Source: GH45 sp046704385
GTDB lineage: Bacteria > Bacteroidota > Bacteroidia > Bacteroidales > SZUA-534
Reading direction: 5' to 3'
Length of the DNA: 64,000 nt
Assembly (NCBI GenBank): GCA_046704385.1
Contig: JBJKSB010000014.1
Coordinates: 1 to 64,000 of the forward strand
Positions within the stretch are counted from its first letter, which is position 1; every line of letters starts with the position of its first letter. Both the position numbers and the translations under genes were made by a program. This document shows, piece after piece, positions 36,860 through 45,645 of this stretch. Below the pieces are notes generated by a model. That model saw only the letters and a list, made by a program, of their open reading frames with translations, searched no databases and was not told the origin of the DNA.

Positions 36860-38161
36860 CTATTTTTGATTGGGAAGCATAAACCTAAAACGGCTGCCTT
36901 TACCGGGTTCGCTTTCTGCCCAGATACTACCACCATGTCTTGCCACAAATTCCTTGCATAATAATAATCCGAATCCTGAGCCTTTTTCATTAGCGGTTCC
37001 TTTTTCCGAAATTTTTTGGGAATTTTCAAAAAGCTTTTTAAGATTAACCTGATTAATACCTATGCCATGATCGGCAACGGTTAAAGTTACCTTTTGAGGA
37101 TCAGTTTCGAAACTGATATCAATTTGCCCGCCGTAATTCGAATATTTAATTGCATTGGAAACCAGATTCCGTAAAACAGTATTTAACATATCAACATCGG
37201 CATATACCTTAGGTTCATGATCCAGATTATAGTAAATTGTTATATCCTTGGTTCTTGCTGCTAATTTTAAGTTTTCTGCAATTGCATTAAGAGTATCCAA
37301 CAAAGATATTTTCTGTGGTTTAAAGGGAATTTCCCCATGATTGCGGGTAACCCACATTAAAATATCATCCAACAGGTTTAATGTATTTTGAGCAGAACTG
37401 TTTACCAGTTTTACCTGTCGTTCAATTTTATCGATATCATAATTCCGGATATTTTCAGATAAAGCATTCAAAAATCCCAGCATGGAACTAAAAGGACTTT
37501 TTAAATCGTGCGCAAACACAGAAATAAATAAATCTTTATCGGCATTCATTTGTTTAATCTCCTTATTTTGTAACTCAAGAGCCTTATTAGCCTGAATCAG
37601 CTTTTGATGAGCTTCATCTCTGCTAAACTCAAAAAAGCTTACTAATAGAATTATACTAACAACGGCTATCAGAATATTTACAAATGAATCCCTGTCAAAT
37701 TTAAAAGGAGCCCAATTTGCGTAATTAAGATAGGTGAAAAGGAATATTATTGAATAAAACAACAAGGTTAAAAGCAGGCCGGTTCTTTTACCTAAAAGAA
37801 AAAAAGCAACCAGAGGAATCGGAGTTATCCAAAAAAGCGAATAATTAGCCGATTTAATAATATACTGATATACAATATCTACAGTCATAATTATTATAAC
37901 CGTAGCTAAAGCGGTAATTTTAATGTGATTGGTTTTGTGAAAATAAAAAAGTATACCACCAGCAATCGGTAAACCAATAAGCTCCATATATGCAATGGCA
38001 TATAATTTAAAAATAAAAATGTTAATGATAATCAGGAAAATCAGCAAAAATATGAGTGTCAATAATATAATATTATTCAGATAAACGCGGCGGTAATCAG
38101 GCTGATCACTATTAAAACAGTAGTTGTTACTTATAAATTTATCCCAAAATCTTAATCTCAC
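36860..38161 (-). CDS. Membrane sensor histidine kinase
   Basis: 433 residues. Six hydrophobic segments occupy about residues 30-175 with very short loops, so the input domain is intramembrane rather than periplasmic. A short coiled-coil linker (about 180-210) leads to HisKA with H218 in VFAHDLKSPFSSML, and HATPase_c with NLVSNAIKYS, DHGIGIN and GSGFGLLLCKEF, ending in SRFRFMLP. All ATP-lid boxes are present. No response regulator is adjacent, so it is an orphan here. It could feed the unseen activator of the permease promoters, but nothing in the sequence shows this. Confidence 0.85.
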   Translation of the reverse strand: MRLRFWDKFISNNYCFNSDQPDYRRVYLNNIILLTLIFLLIFLIIINIFIFKLYAIAYMELIGLPIAGGILFYFHKTNHIKITALATVIIIMTVDIVYQYIIKSANYSLFWITPIPLVAFFLLGKRTGLLLTLLFYSIIFLFTYLNYANWAPFKFDRDSFVNILIAVVSIILLVSFFEFSRDEAHQKLIQANKALELQNKEIKQMNADKDLFISVFAHDLKSPFSSMLGFLNALSENIRNYDIDKIERQVKLVNSSAQNTLNLLDDILMWVTRNHGEIPFKPQKISLLDTLNAIAENLKLAARTKDITIYYNLDHEPKVYADVDMLNTVLRNLVSNAIKYSNYGGQIDISFETDPQKVTLTVADHGIGINQVNLKKLFENSQKISEKGTANEKGSGFGLLLCKEFVARHGGSIWAESEPGKGSRFRFMLPNQK

Positions 38162-38414
38162 TTGCAGAATTCTTATTAGTCATTATTTTATTTGAACACA
38201 GGTTAAACCAATTTCTCGGTTTTTAATTGAAAATCAATTTTATGAAAATATAATGAATTTTAATAAACTTAACTGTATATAAACTGGTTTTTAATGGTTT
38301 TTAGGATTTAGCTAATATAAAACTCATCAGATGACTAAGCTGTTAGTTTATTATTAAATTATCCGATGCGTATTTAACAGAACTTTATAGATGCACTGCC
38401 AGAATTCACCTGTT

Positions 38415-39350
38415 TTAATCCAACTGTTTCCAGCTACTTCCGTTCCACCCAAAGAAATGCGTGTCAAGGAAAATAATAGTGCCAGCCCCACCGGAAGGAA
38501 CCGGAGTGGTTGCACCATCAGTAATGCCGGTGTATCCGCCGCTGTCCACTTTAATGGCTCCATTAATTTCCAGTCTTTCACCAGGGGTAGTGGTACCAAT
38601 TCCTACATCACCGTTGGCTGTAATTCTCATTTTTTCATCGGTGGTAGCATAACCTTTGGTTACAAAGGCAATATGGCTACTGTCTTCGTTTATGATATTT
38701 AGTCCGCCAGGAGCAATGGCATCAATATTTGCTGTACTTGTTTTAATTATTCCTCCGCCTGGAGCCTCATTCCCCACAAGTGAAAACTGAAGCACCGAAC
38801 CGGGTGCCCGTAATTCTGAGATAGCCCATTTGTTGCTTTTACCTGTCTCAACCGTAAGCCAGGTATTATCATTTTCATCAAATATATGTAGGTCACCCTT
38901 TGGCGTTGAGGTGCCGATTCCGACCGATCCTTTATCATAATAGATAAAACTGCTGTCTTTGGTCCAGGTTCCGGTTTGTTCGGCATACAAAGCATAGGGA
39001 ACGGACAATAACTGCGATGTTCCCATTTCAATATCGTTTACAACTATTTTTATAAAATAGGTATCGGCTCCCCAATCGATTGTATTTAAATCGGAATCTG
39101 GTAATGAACCGATATCAAGGTTTATCAATCCTTGAGGAGTGGTTTTAATATTATATTGTTCCTCAAAAACACGGGTACCTGATTCATTTCCCTTTAAAAT
39201 CGAAATGTTAACAGTCACATCCTCATCAGACAGGACAGACCCATCGGCATTTCGCAATACAGCCTGGTACTTAAACTGGTTGGGTGCCTGCGCCTTAATC
39301 CCCTGAACTAAGAATAGTATCACACTTAACGCAAGTATTAGTCTTTTCAT
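38415..39350 (-). CDS. Secreted tail-fibre/adhesin-like repeat protein
   Basis: The frame is open to 39407, but ATG 39350 is preferred since it gives a clean signal peptide (MKRLILALSVILFLVQGIKAQ), making 311 residues. It starts APNQFKYQAVLRNADGSVL, followed by FEEQYNIKTTPQGLINLDIG and LLSVPYALYAEQ, the N-terminal module common in Bacteroidota secreted proteins. SVGIGTSTPKGDLHIFD and DVGIGTTTPGERLEING are GIGT-type repeats like those in phage tail-fibre and S74-associated proteins. No S74 chaperone domain is present, and it ends FFGWNGSSWKQLD. Surface attachment is likely; the target is unknown. Confidence 0.65.
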   Translation of the reverse strand: MKRLILALSVILFLVQGIKAQAPNQFKYQAVLRNADGSVLSDEDVTVNISILKGNESGTRVFEEQYNIKTTPQGLINLDIGSLPDSDLNTIDWGADTYFIKIVVNDIEMGTSQLLSVPYALYAEQTGTWTKDSSFIYYDKGSVGIGTSTPKGDLHIFDENDNTWLTVETGKSNKWAISELRAPGSVLQFSLVGNEAPGGGIIKTSTANIDAIAPGGLNIINEDSSHIAFVTKGYATTDEKMRITANGDVGIGTTTPGERLEINGAIKVDSGGYTGITDGATTPVPSGGAGTIIFLDTHFFGWNGSSWKQLD

Positions 39351-39729
39351 AACATTCTTTTTTAGGGTTAGTTTTTTAATAATCTTAAAAGCAAAACATA
39401 ATAGCATTAAACTTTAACTGAATAAGTGCGCATGTTTAAACCATGATGAAGGTGGGGAATATCAAACATGGATATGCTTTGTCCATCTCTTCCCGGGTAT
39501 TGCGGATTTCAGAATAAATTTACAAAATTAAATACCTGTAACAAAGTAATTTAGTGAAAATAGCGGATGTGAATTTAGGATGAAATGCCAGCAAACTTGA
39601 ATATTATTTCATATTTTTGTTTTAATTATTTGTCTGAAATACCCGGCAAATATCGGACAAAAATACAAATTTTTGTTAAATCACGACCAGTTTCGAATTC
39701 ATATAGTGATTTTATATCCTTGAGTGTAA
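39351..39729. other. Intergenic region with no gene
   Basis: 379 bp between two minus-strand genes. Nothing coding was seen. The sequence close to 39523-39530 reads TAATTTTG on the minus strand, matching the Bacteroidota -7 box TAnnTTTG, but no -33 partner is at the right distance. Confidence 0.3.
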
Positions 39730-40206
39730 TTACTTTATTAATTCCAACAACCCGTTCAAATATTTTTCTGTCCCTTCATCGCCCTCTTTGGGTGCCCACG
39801 GAGCAAAATTCTTGTCATCAGGCTTATGATAGGGTCCGTCTTTAACTTCATAGGCAACCGATCCCGATTCCAGGCAAACCAGGCTATGCCAAATGCGGGG
39901 TGGAATATCAACTCCATAAATCCCTTCTTTTTGCGATAGTTTTATAATTCTGGTTACTTTGCCTTCATCATTAAAAAAGAAAACAGCAAAAGCACCTTTT
40001 AATACCAAAAACACTTCGCGCTTGTCAGGAAATTCATGTTTGTGGGGTTGCACATAGGTTCCCGGTTCCAGGGCATTCAACATGCGATTAATGGGATCGG
40101 TGTAGTCATCATGAAAATTATAGTTTATACGCTTGCGGTTAGCTTCTTTAGCCATTTCAGATACTCGTTCCAACAGCATGTTATCAATTATTTTTAGATC
40201 AGCCAT
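39730..40206 (-). CDS. WbuC-family cupin metalloprotein
   Basis: 158 residues, cytoplasmic cupin. The fold shows as GTYVQPHKHEFPDKREVFLVLKG, with metal ligands H55, H57, E64 and H107 (IPPRIWHSLV). This is the WbuC-type arrangement, where a YNFH-containing N-terminal part (KRINYNFHDDYTDPINRML) precedes the barrel. Family members occur near polysaccharide biosynthesis loci, but here no such genes are near. The enzymatic activity of the family is not established. It stands alone on the minus strand, divergent from the Ig-like protein gene. Confidence 0.75.
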   Translation of the reverse strand: MADLKIIDNMLLERVSEMAKEANRKRINYNFHDDYTDPINRMLNALEPGTYVQPHKHEFPDKREVFLVLKGAFAVFFFNDEGKVTRIIKLSQKEGIYGVDIPPRIWHSLVCLESGSVAYEVKDGPYHKPDDKNFAPWAPKEGDEGTEKYLNGLLELIK

Positions 40207-40331
40207 TTTTTAAAAAATTTGAATTAAAATAAGTCAATTGACTAATTACTACCAAATATAACTACGCAACCTACCTTGAAAAGCATAATATTTTATTTAT
40301 TTAATGAATCTCAAAAGTCCGGATTAAATTC

Positions 40332-40370
40332 TGTTCAATATTTGTACAATTTGTGTCAAATTTTTTTACA
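40332..40370 (+). promoter_or_regulatory. Tandem TGT-N11-ACA activator sites upstream of the Ig-like protein gene
   Basis: TGTTCAATATTTGTACA (40332-40348) and TGTCAAATTTTTTTACA (40354-40370) are 22 bp apart centre to centre. The first is 15 of 17 identical to the site at 3387. It is the best match to the block 1 control region and lies 270 bp from any other gene end. Confidence 0.6.
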
Positions 40371-40421
40371 TAGTTAATTGGTTCTGTTAAATAAATATGC
40401 TAATTATCAAAGCATTATGGC

Positions 40422-40440
40422 TTTGGCATAGCCTTTGAAC
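40422..40440 (+). promoter_or_regulatory. -24/-12-like promoter of the Ig-like protein gene
   Basis: TTTGGCATAGCCTTTGAAC has GG followed ten bases later by GA, one base short of the sigma-54 GG-N10-GC pattern, with TTTGAA in the -12 place. It is 63 bp past the palindrome centre, one helical turn less than the 74 bp of the other two loci, and about 35 bp before ATG 40476. Confidence 0.5.
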
Positions 40441-40475
40441 TTTTTCGAAACTTAAAAACCAAATACTTATTAATT

Positions 40476-41678
40476 ATGACTTTACGCGAATTTTGGAGGT
40501 TCCACTTTTTAAAAGCCCTGTTGGGATTAGTGGCTATTCAGTTGGTAATTGTTGCCATTATTCAAAACTATAACCACAGGCCGGTGGCTGTGCGCGATGT
40601 AGTATCAATGATTGAAGGCCGTGAACTTAAGCTGCGGCCGGTAAGTAACGATACCGATAAGGATGACAACACCGAACTAAAATTATTAAATCACAGCGAG
40701 GCATTAAACGGAACCCTGGAGCCATCAGGTAACTACCTTGTATATAAACCAAATGCAGGTTTTATTGGTACCGATAGCCTCTGGTATACGGTTAGTGATG
40801 GTAAAAAGGAATCGAAACCCGCATATATCGTAATCAAGGTAAACGAAAATCTGCCACCGAATGTTAACCGCGACGTGGCAAGTGTTTATGTCGGAAGCAG
40901 TACCGTAATTTATCCGTTGAGTAACGATAATGATGCTGAAGGCGATTCAATATTTATTAAAACTTTAGGTGAACCCAGGTTTGGAAAACTTAAGGCTGAA
41001 AATAATATGTTGCTTTATACGCCAACAGTTAGTACAGCAGCTGTCGATAGTTTTTATTATACACTGGGTGATGGCAAAAGTGATTCGGCTCAGGCTACTG
41101 TGGTTGTAAATATTAAAAGTAAAAACGATCCTTGTTATCCATGGTTAGGTACCGATCTTGGAAATGTCCAGATTCCGGGTGGCTTTACCTGTCAAAATGG
41201 TACTATAAAAGTTCAGGCTTCAGGAACTGATATCTGGGATTCACAGGATGGTTTCTATTTTGTTTACCAGCAATGGAAGGGCGACTGTGAATTAATCGCC
41301 AAAGTTGAAAGTCTTGACGCGAAAAATGAATGGGCGAAGGCCGGACTTATGATTCGCGAAACACTTGATGCCGGATCGCGAAATGCCTTTTTAGGTATGT
41401 CGCTAAAACATGGTGCAGGTTACCAGGCGCGTTATGAAGCCAATGATGGTAGCAACGGAGGTGGAAGTAAAGAGGGAATAAGTGTTCCTTACTGGATTAA
41501 ATTAAACCGGATGGACAGCACTTTTACAGCATCTGTATCACCCGATGGCAAAACTTGGGAACAAGTTGGAAGTGTAACCATGAAGATGGCAAAAAATACA
41601 TTTGTCGGTTTTGGTACTTCCAGTCATAATAACAGTGAAATAAATAAAGCTGTGTATTCAAATTTTAAGATTAAGTAA
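40476..41678 (+). CDS. Membrane-anchored protein with Ig-like repeats and DUF1349-type lectin-like domain
   Basis: 400 residues. One N-terminal membrane anchor (about 12-30, ALLGLVAIQLVIVAII) is followed by two cadherin/Ig-like domains of the VCBS-linker type: about 34-125 with NDTDKDDNTELKL and YKPNAGFIGTDSLWYTVSDG, and about 128-215 with SNDNDAEGDSI and DSFYYTLGDGKSD. A C-terminal DUF1349-like concanavalin-fold domain covers about 220-400 (WDSQDGFYFVYQQWKGD, WAKAGLMIRETLDAGSRNAFLGMS). The extracytoplasmic part probably binds a carbohydrate or cell-surface ligand. It carries the same upstream palindromes as two permease blocks and directly precedes a permease, so a functional tie is likely. 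Confidence 0.75.
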   Translation: MTLREFWRFHFLKALLGLVAIQLVIVAIIQNYNHRPVAVRDVVSMIEGRELKLRPVSNDTDKDDNTELKLLNHSEALNGTLEPSGNYLVYKPNAGFIGTDSLWYTVSDGKKESKPAYIVIKVNENLPPNVNRDVASVYVGSSTVIYPLSNDNDAEGDSIFIKTLGEPRFGKLKAENNMLLYTPTVSTAAVDSFYYTLGDGKSDSAQATVVVNIKSKNDPCYPWLGTDLGNVQIPGGFTCQNGTIKVQASGTDIWDSQDGFYFVYQQWKGDCELIAKVESLDAKNEWAKAGLMIRETLDAGSRNAFLGMSLKHGAGYQARYEANDGSNGGGSKEGISVPYWIKLNRMDSTFTASVSPDGKTWEQVGSVTMKMAKNTFVGFGTSSHNNSEINKAVYSNFKIK

Positions 41679-41718
41679 TCACAGTAAAAAATAGTGTTAA
41701 AAGTTATATTTATAGTCT

Positions 41719-41757
41719 AATCCTGCGGGGATTTAAAATACTCGCAGGGTTATTTTT
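41719..41757 (+). terminator. Terminator after the Ig-like protein gene
   Basis: AATCCTGCG (41719-41727) pairs with CGCAGGGTT (41743-41751), with one G-T wobble, and is followed by ATTTTTAAAA. It lies 40 bp past the stop and about 100 bp before the next permease, so that gene is transcribed by read-through or its own promoter. Confidence 0.65.
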
Positions 41758-41854
41758 AAAAAATGCTGAACTTCCTGATTTGCTAAACAGCAGGAAACGA
41801 CCAATGAAAATGAAATTATTACTACTTCAGCGTAAATAAAACAATTTATTAATT

Positions 41855-44206
41855 ATGAAACTAGTACTAAATGCATTACGCGCATTCAAACGATTTAAAT
41901 TATATTCGCTCGTAAATCTTTTCGGTTTATCACTGGGGTTAATTTGTTCCATAGTTATTATTTTATTCGTTCGTTTCCATTTTTCATTCGATAATTTTCA
42001 TGCTGATAAAGACAGGATTTACCGGGTTTCAGAGATAGCCACCTCTCCTGATGGCAAGGAAATTTCTCCTTCGGTAAGATTTCCGGTCGGGCAGGATCTA
42101 AAAGATGCTTTTGCTGAAATTGAATCGTTTGCCCAGGCAGGAATTCAGTCGCATGAATATTTGTTAAAGCATAATGAGAATATTACAACAATCCATAAAA
42201 CCATATACGCATCTCAAAATTTCTTTTCTTTTTTTTCCTTTAGTCCTGTTTTAGGAAATGTGAATGATTTCCTTACCCGGGACGATGCTCTTGTTATTAC
42301 CGAACCAGTTTCGCATTCCATTTTTGGAAATTCAAATCCAATCGGGCAGTCGGTTATTTTGAATAACAAAAATTATGTTATTACAGGTGTAGTTGAAAAT
42401 CCACCAAACAATTCGCATATAAAATTTGATGCCATAACATCAATTAACCAGATTGTAAATCAGCCCGATATTTACCTGTCCTGGGATGGTGGCTTGTCAG
42501 TACCAACTTTTATTAAGCTAAAAAAAGGGGCTTCACGTAAGGATCTGGAAGCTAAAATTCCTGACCTGGTTTGGGAGAAAGTAAATAAAAAGGATTCAGG
42601 AAGTGGTTTTTCAACACAGCTTTTTCTGGAGCCCCTTACTTCCATTCATGCTAACTCGAAGGTGGAATGGGACCCGTTTTCGCGAAAAGAGGCCAGTGAT
42701 TTGTATACCTTACTATTTATAGGAATTTTTGTGTTGTTGATCGCATTTGTAAATTTCTTGTTTTTAACTCATGGCATACTGCAATTACGTATTAAAGAAT
42801 TTGGGGTAAAGCGTTATCTCGGGCTAAATAAAAAGGGTATGCTTCAACAACTATGGATTGAAAACAGCCTGATCTTTACAGGAAGTGCAATAATCGCAGT
42901 TTTTGTAACTTTAGCTACATCGCCTCAAATCACAAAGCTTTTTGGCGACTCCTTTATTTCACAACAATTGCTGATTAATAAGGTCTATCTTGTGTTGGGC
43001 TTGCTTTCGCTTATAATTATATCAACGGTTACCCAATATTTATTTTTAATGAAAAAACTGGCGATTAACCAGGTTTCTCAAGCTTTCATCAAATCTTCAG
43101 GCAGACAAAAAACGCTTTGGGTTACCTCGCTGCAATTTGCTACATCAATTGTTCTTATTATTGGCATTATCGTCATTTACAAGCAATTAAGCTTTATTAA
43201 TCATGCAGACCTGGGGTTTAAATCAAAAAACATTATTAATATCTCAAATGATAAAATTGGGGAAAAACAAGAGGTATTGCGAAGCGAATTAACTAAAATT
43301 TCGGGAGTAAATTCGGTTTCGGCAAGTTTTGGCATTCCCGGACTTGAAACTACCCAAAATGGATATAGGCCCCAGGGTACAGACCAATGGCAACTTTTTA
43401 ATGCACTTTACGTGGATGATGAATTTTTCAAGACTTACCAACTTAACTTAATAAAGGGACGGGGCTTTAACCGGGGTAATGATGTTGATAAAAATTCCAT
43501 CATTATAAATGAAACCCTGGCAAAACAATTAGGCTGGGAAAATCCCATTGGCAAAACCATTTTCAGAAACCAGGACCTTGAAATTGTAGGTGTAGTTAAA
43601 GATTTTCATGTGGCACTCATGTATTATAAAGTTCCGCCCTTAATCATTTCCAAGCAATGGAAACCCATATTTTATACACTCAGTATTTCATTAAATACTC
43701 AAAATTTAACTGAAACGCTACACCAACTTGAGCATAAATGGGAACAAATAATGCCAAATACTCCGTTTAATTATACCTTTCTGGATGCAAGGTTTCAGGA
43801 ATTGTACAATAATGTTCACCGCACTGCAAAAATCCTGATTATTTTTGCCATTATTTCAATATTGATATCGGTACTTGGTTTGTTTGCCTTAACAGTGCTG
43901 GTTTTAAATACCAAAGTCAAGCAGATAGGAATCCGTAAAGTTAATGGAGCCACGGTAAATGAAGTACTGTTTTGGATTAATAAAAGTCTCCTGGTATGGA
44001 TAGTTGTGGCCTTTATTTTATCGGCACCCATTGCTTATTTAAGCATGCAAAAATGGTTAAGTCAGTTTGCTTACCGAACTGATATTAGTTGGTGGATATT
44101 TGGTCTGGCCGGTATCTCAGTTGTAATGGTCGCCCTGTTAACTGTAAGCTGGCAAAGTTTTGTGGCTGCCAAACAAAATCCGGTTGAAGCGCTCAAATAT
44201 GAATAA
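41855..44206 (+). CDS. FtsX/MacB-type ABC permease, solitary copy
   Basis: 783 residues, standing alone between a terminator and a 500-bp gap. First membrane segment near 20-42 (YSLVNLFGLSLGLICSIVIILFV), then HFSFDNFHADKDRIYRV. The first-half loop KEFGVKRYLGLNKKG is the most altered apart from the last copy of block 1. The second-half loop KQIGIRKVNGATVNE (from 689) is near canonical. LIKGRGFN and IVGVVKDFHVAL mark the second periplasmic domain. Ends AAKQNPVEALKYE, the only copy with LKYE. It probably works with the Ig-like membrane protein upstream, judging by order alone. Confidence 0.9.
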   Translation: MKLVLNALRAFKRFKLYSLVNLFGLSLGLICSIVIILFVRFHFSFDNFHADKDRIYRVSEIATSPDGKEISPSVRFPVGQDLKDAFAEIESFAQAGIQSHEYLLKHNENITTIHKTIYASQNFFSFFSFSPVLGNVNDFLTRDDALVITEPVSHSIFGNSNPIGQSVILNNKNYVITGVVENPPNNSHIKFDAITSINQIVNQPDIYLSWDGGLSVPTFIKLKKGASRKDLEAKIPDLVWEKVNKKDSGSGFSTQLFLEPLTSIHANSKVEWDPFSRKEASDLYTLLFIGIFVLLIAFVNFLFLTHGILQLRIKEFGVKRYLGLNKKGMLQQLWIENSLIFTGSAIIAVFVTLATSPQITKLFGDSFISQQLLINKVYLVLGLLSLIIISTVTQYLFLMKKLAINQVSQAFIKSSGRQKTLWVTSLQFATSIVLIIGIIVIYKQLSFINHADLGFKSKNIINISNDKIGEKQEVLRSELTKISGVNSVSASFGIPGLETTQNGYRPQGTDQWQLFNALYVDDEFFKTYQLNLIKGRGFNRGNDVDKNSIIINETLAKQLGWENPIGKTIFRNQDLEIVGVVKDFHVALMYYKVPPLIISKQWKPIFYTLSISLNTQNLTETLHQLEHKWEQIMPNTPFNYTFLDARFQELYNNVHRTAKILIIFAIISILISVLGLFALTVLVLNTKVKQIGIRKVNGATVNEVLFWINKSLLVWIVVAFILSAPIAYLSMQKWLSQFAYRTDISWWIFGLAGISVVMVALLTVSWQSFVAAKQNPVEALKYE

Positions 44207-44707
44207 CTTCCATCAGCCAATTTCCAGTGAACAATTGGGTTATACTGCATAGCATTAAAATGCATAACTTAATTAAATGCAATTTTTGGATGCAATCAAC
44301 TTGTTTCGGCATCCTTATTTTTAAAGCTTCTTTTAACACTTGCGTGTTGTGTTAGTTTTAAGCCTAGCCTGTTAAATATCAAAGTAATACCCAAAATTTA
44401 TACCGTTTGGACATTGTACACACTTCCAAATATTATTTGTAAAATCTACAATTGTTGTATTAGTTCAATAATTCTTAGGCAAACTAACAAAATAATATTT
44501 ATAACATTACTTTCTTACGATCACGGAACCAGCGATATCCGGTTAGTTGGTGACACCATCTCACAAAGTCTGAAAAAAACAGTTGATAAATTTCCCATAG
44601 AAATTATTTCATCTTTTTAAGTAATTTTTTTGAGAATTAGCGTAATGAAAGAATGAATCAAGCAATTTAAATACCAGAACAGGTCCAAAATTGAAAATTA
44701 TTTAGCT
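44207..44707. other. 501-bp gap, mostly empty
   Basis: It holds the terminator at 44288-44321 and further AT-rich sequence. A possible 68-codon frame at 44414-44620 has no recognisable family, no good start context and no support, so it is not called. Confidence 0.4.
44288..44321 (+). terminator. Terminator after the solitary permease
   Basis: GGATGC (44288-44293) and GCATCC (44309-44314) form a stem with a 15-nt loop, followed by TTATTTTTAAA. It is 82 bp past the permease stop. Confidence 0.55.
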
Positions 44708-45379
44708 ATGAAATCCAGTTACTTAGTGAAGCATTTTTTAGGTACCATAATATTCTTTACCCTTATTTTTATTTGTGCAGGCAGGTTTTGGTACTGGCAG
44801 GGACTGGTTTATGTGGCTATCGGTGTGCTTATGGCAGTATTGAATTACACCGTATTGCGTATTGATCCTGAATTATTAAAAGAACGTTCAAAACCAGCGG
44901 AAAATACCAAGAAGTGGGATAAAAGCATATTATTGGTTTCCTTTTTAATTACGCTGGCCATGTATATTGTTGCCGGTTTGGATTCAGGCCGGTATCACTG
45001 GTCACCGGAGATTAGCACTGTATTATATGTATTGGGTATCATTTTAACACCAATAGGGCAGTTATTATTCCTGATTGCACAAAAGCAAAATGAGTTTTTT
45101 TCAAGCACAGTACGTATCCAAACCGATAGAGGACATACAGTTTACGATACCGGTTTATATAAAATGGTAAGGCATCCCGCATACCTTGGTTCCATAATAC
45201 AATCGCTGGGATTTCCGTTGATTTTTGGTTCCATTTGGAGTATTATTCCTGTGAGCCTATCGATAATATTACTAATTACCCGGACAATGCTGGAGGATAG
45301 AACTTTGATAAAGGAGTTAAAAGACTACCAGGATTATGCTTCAAGAACACGCTATAGAATTATACCCGGGATCTGGTAG
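44708..45379 (+). CDS. Isoprenylcysteine carboxyl methyltransferase-like membrane protein
   Basis: 223 residues with about five membrane segments. The C-terminal half shows the ICMT/phospholipid methyltransferase pattern: TDRGHTVYDTGLYKMVRHPAYLG..GFPL..GS, then R-TMLEDRTLIKELKDYQDYASRTRYRIIPGIW. These families methylate small or lipid-linked substrates with S-adenosylmethionine at the membrane; in bacteria the substrate is usually unknown. It is monocistronic here. Confidence 0.75.
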   Translation: MKSSYLVKHFLGTIIFFTLIFICAGRFWYWQGLVYVAIGVLMAVLNYTVLRIDPELLKERSKPAENTKKWDKSILLVSFLITLAMYIVAGLDSGRYHWSPEISTVLYVLGIILTPIGQLLFLIAQKQNEFFSSTVRIQTDRGHTVYDTGLYKMVRHPAYLGSIIQSLGFPLIFGSIWSIIPVSLSIILLITRTMLEDRTLIKELKDYQDYASRTRYRIIPGIW

Positions 45380-45645
45380 GTATTGGATAAATTTAGTTGG
45401 ATTTAATTATTAACCATATTTGTGTTTCACGCTGAGAAAAATTAACACTTTCAGGCAATTACAATTTGGTAAATGCCCTTAATGAAAAGCAAATGAATTT
45501 TCAGGAGTTTGCTAAAAGGGTAAATAACCTTAAATTAGTGTGGGTAAAATCTGAACATTGATTAGATTCAGCTGTCAACCGTTTAATAATATCATGAATA
45601 AACATACAAACAACATCAATTATAACATATTAAACCTAAACTATT

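Noticed and set aside
38415..39350. Prophage tail-fibre gene
   Set aside because: It has a signal peptide and the Bacteroidota secreted N-terminal module, and no other phage genes are near.
44414..44620. 68-codon open frame in the gap after the solitary permease
   Set aside because: No recognisable family, atypical composition, no start context.
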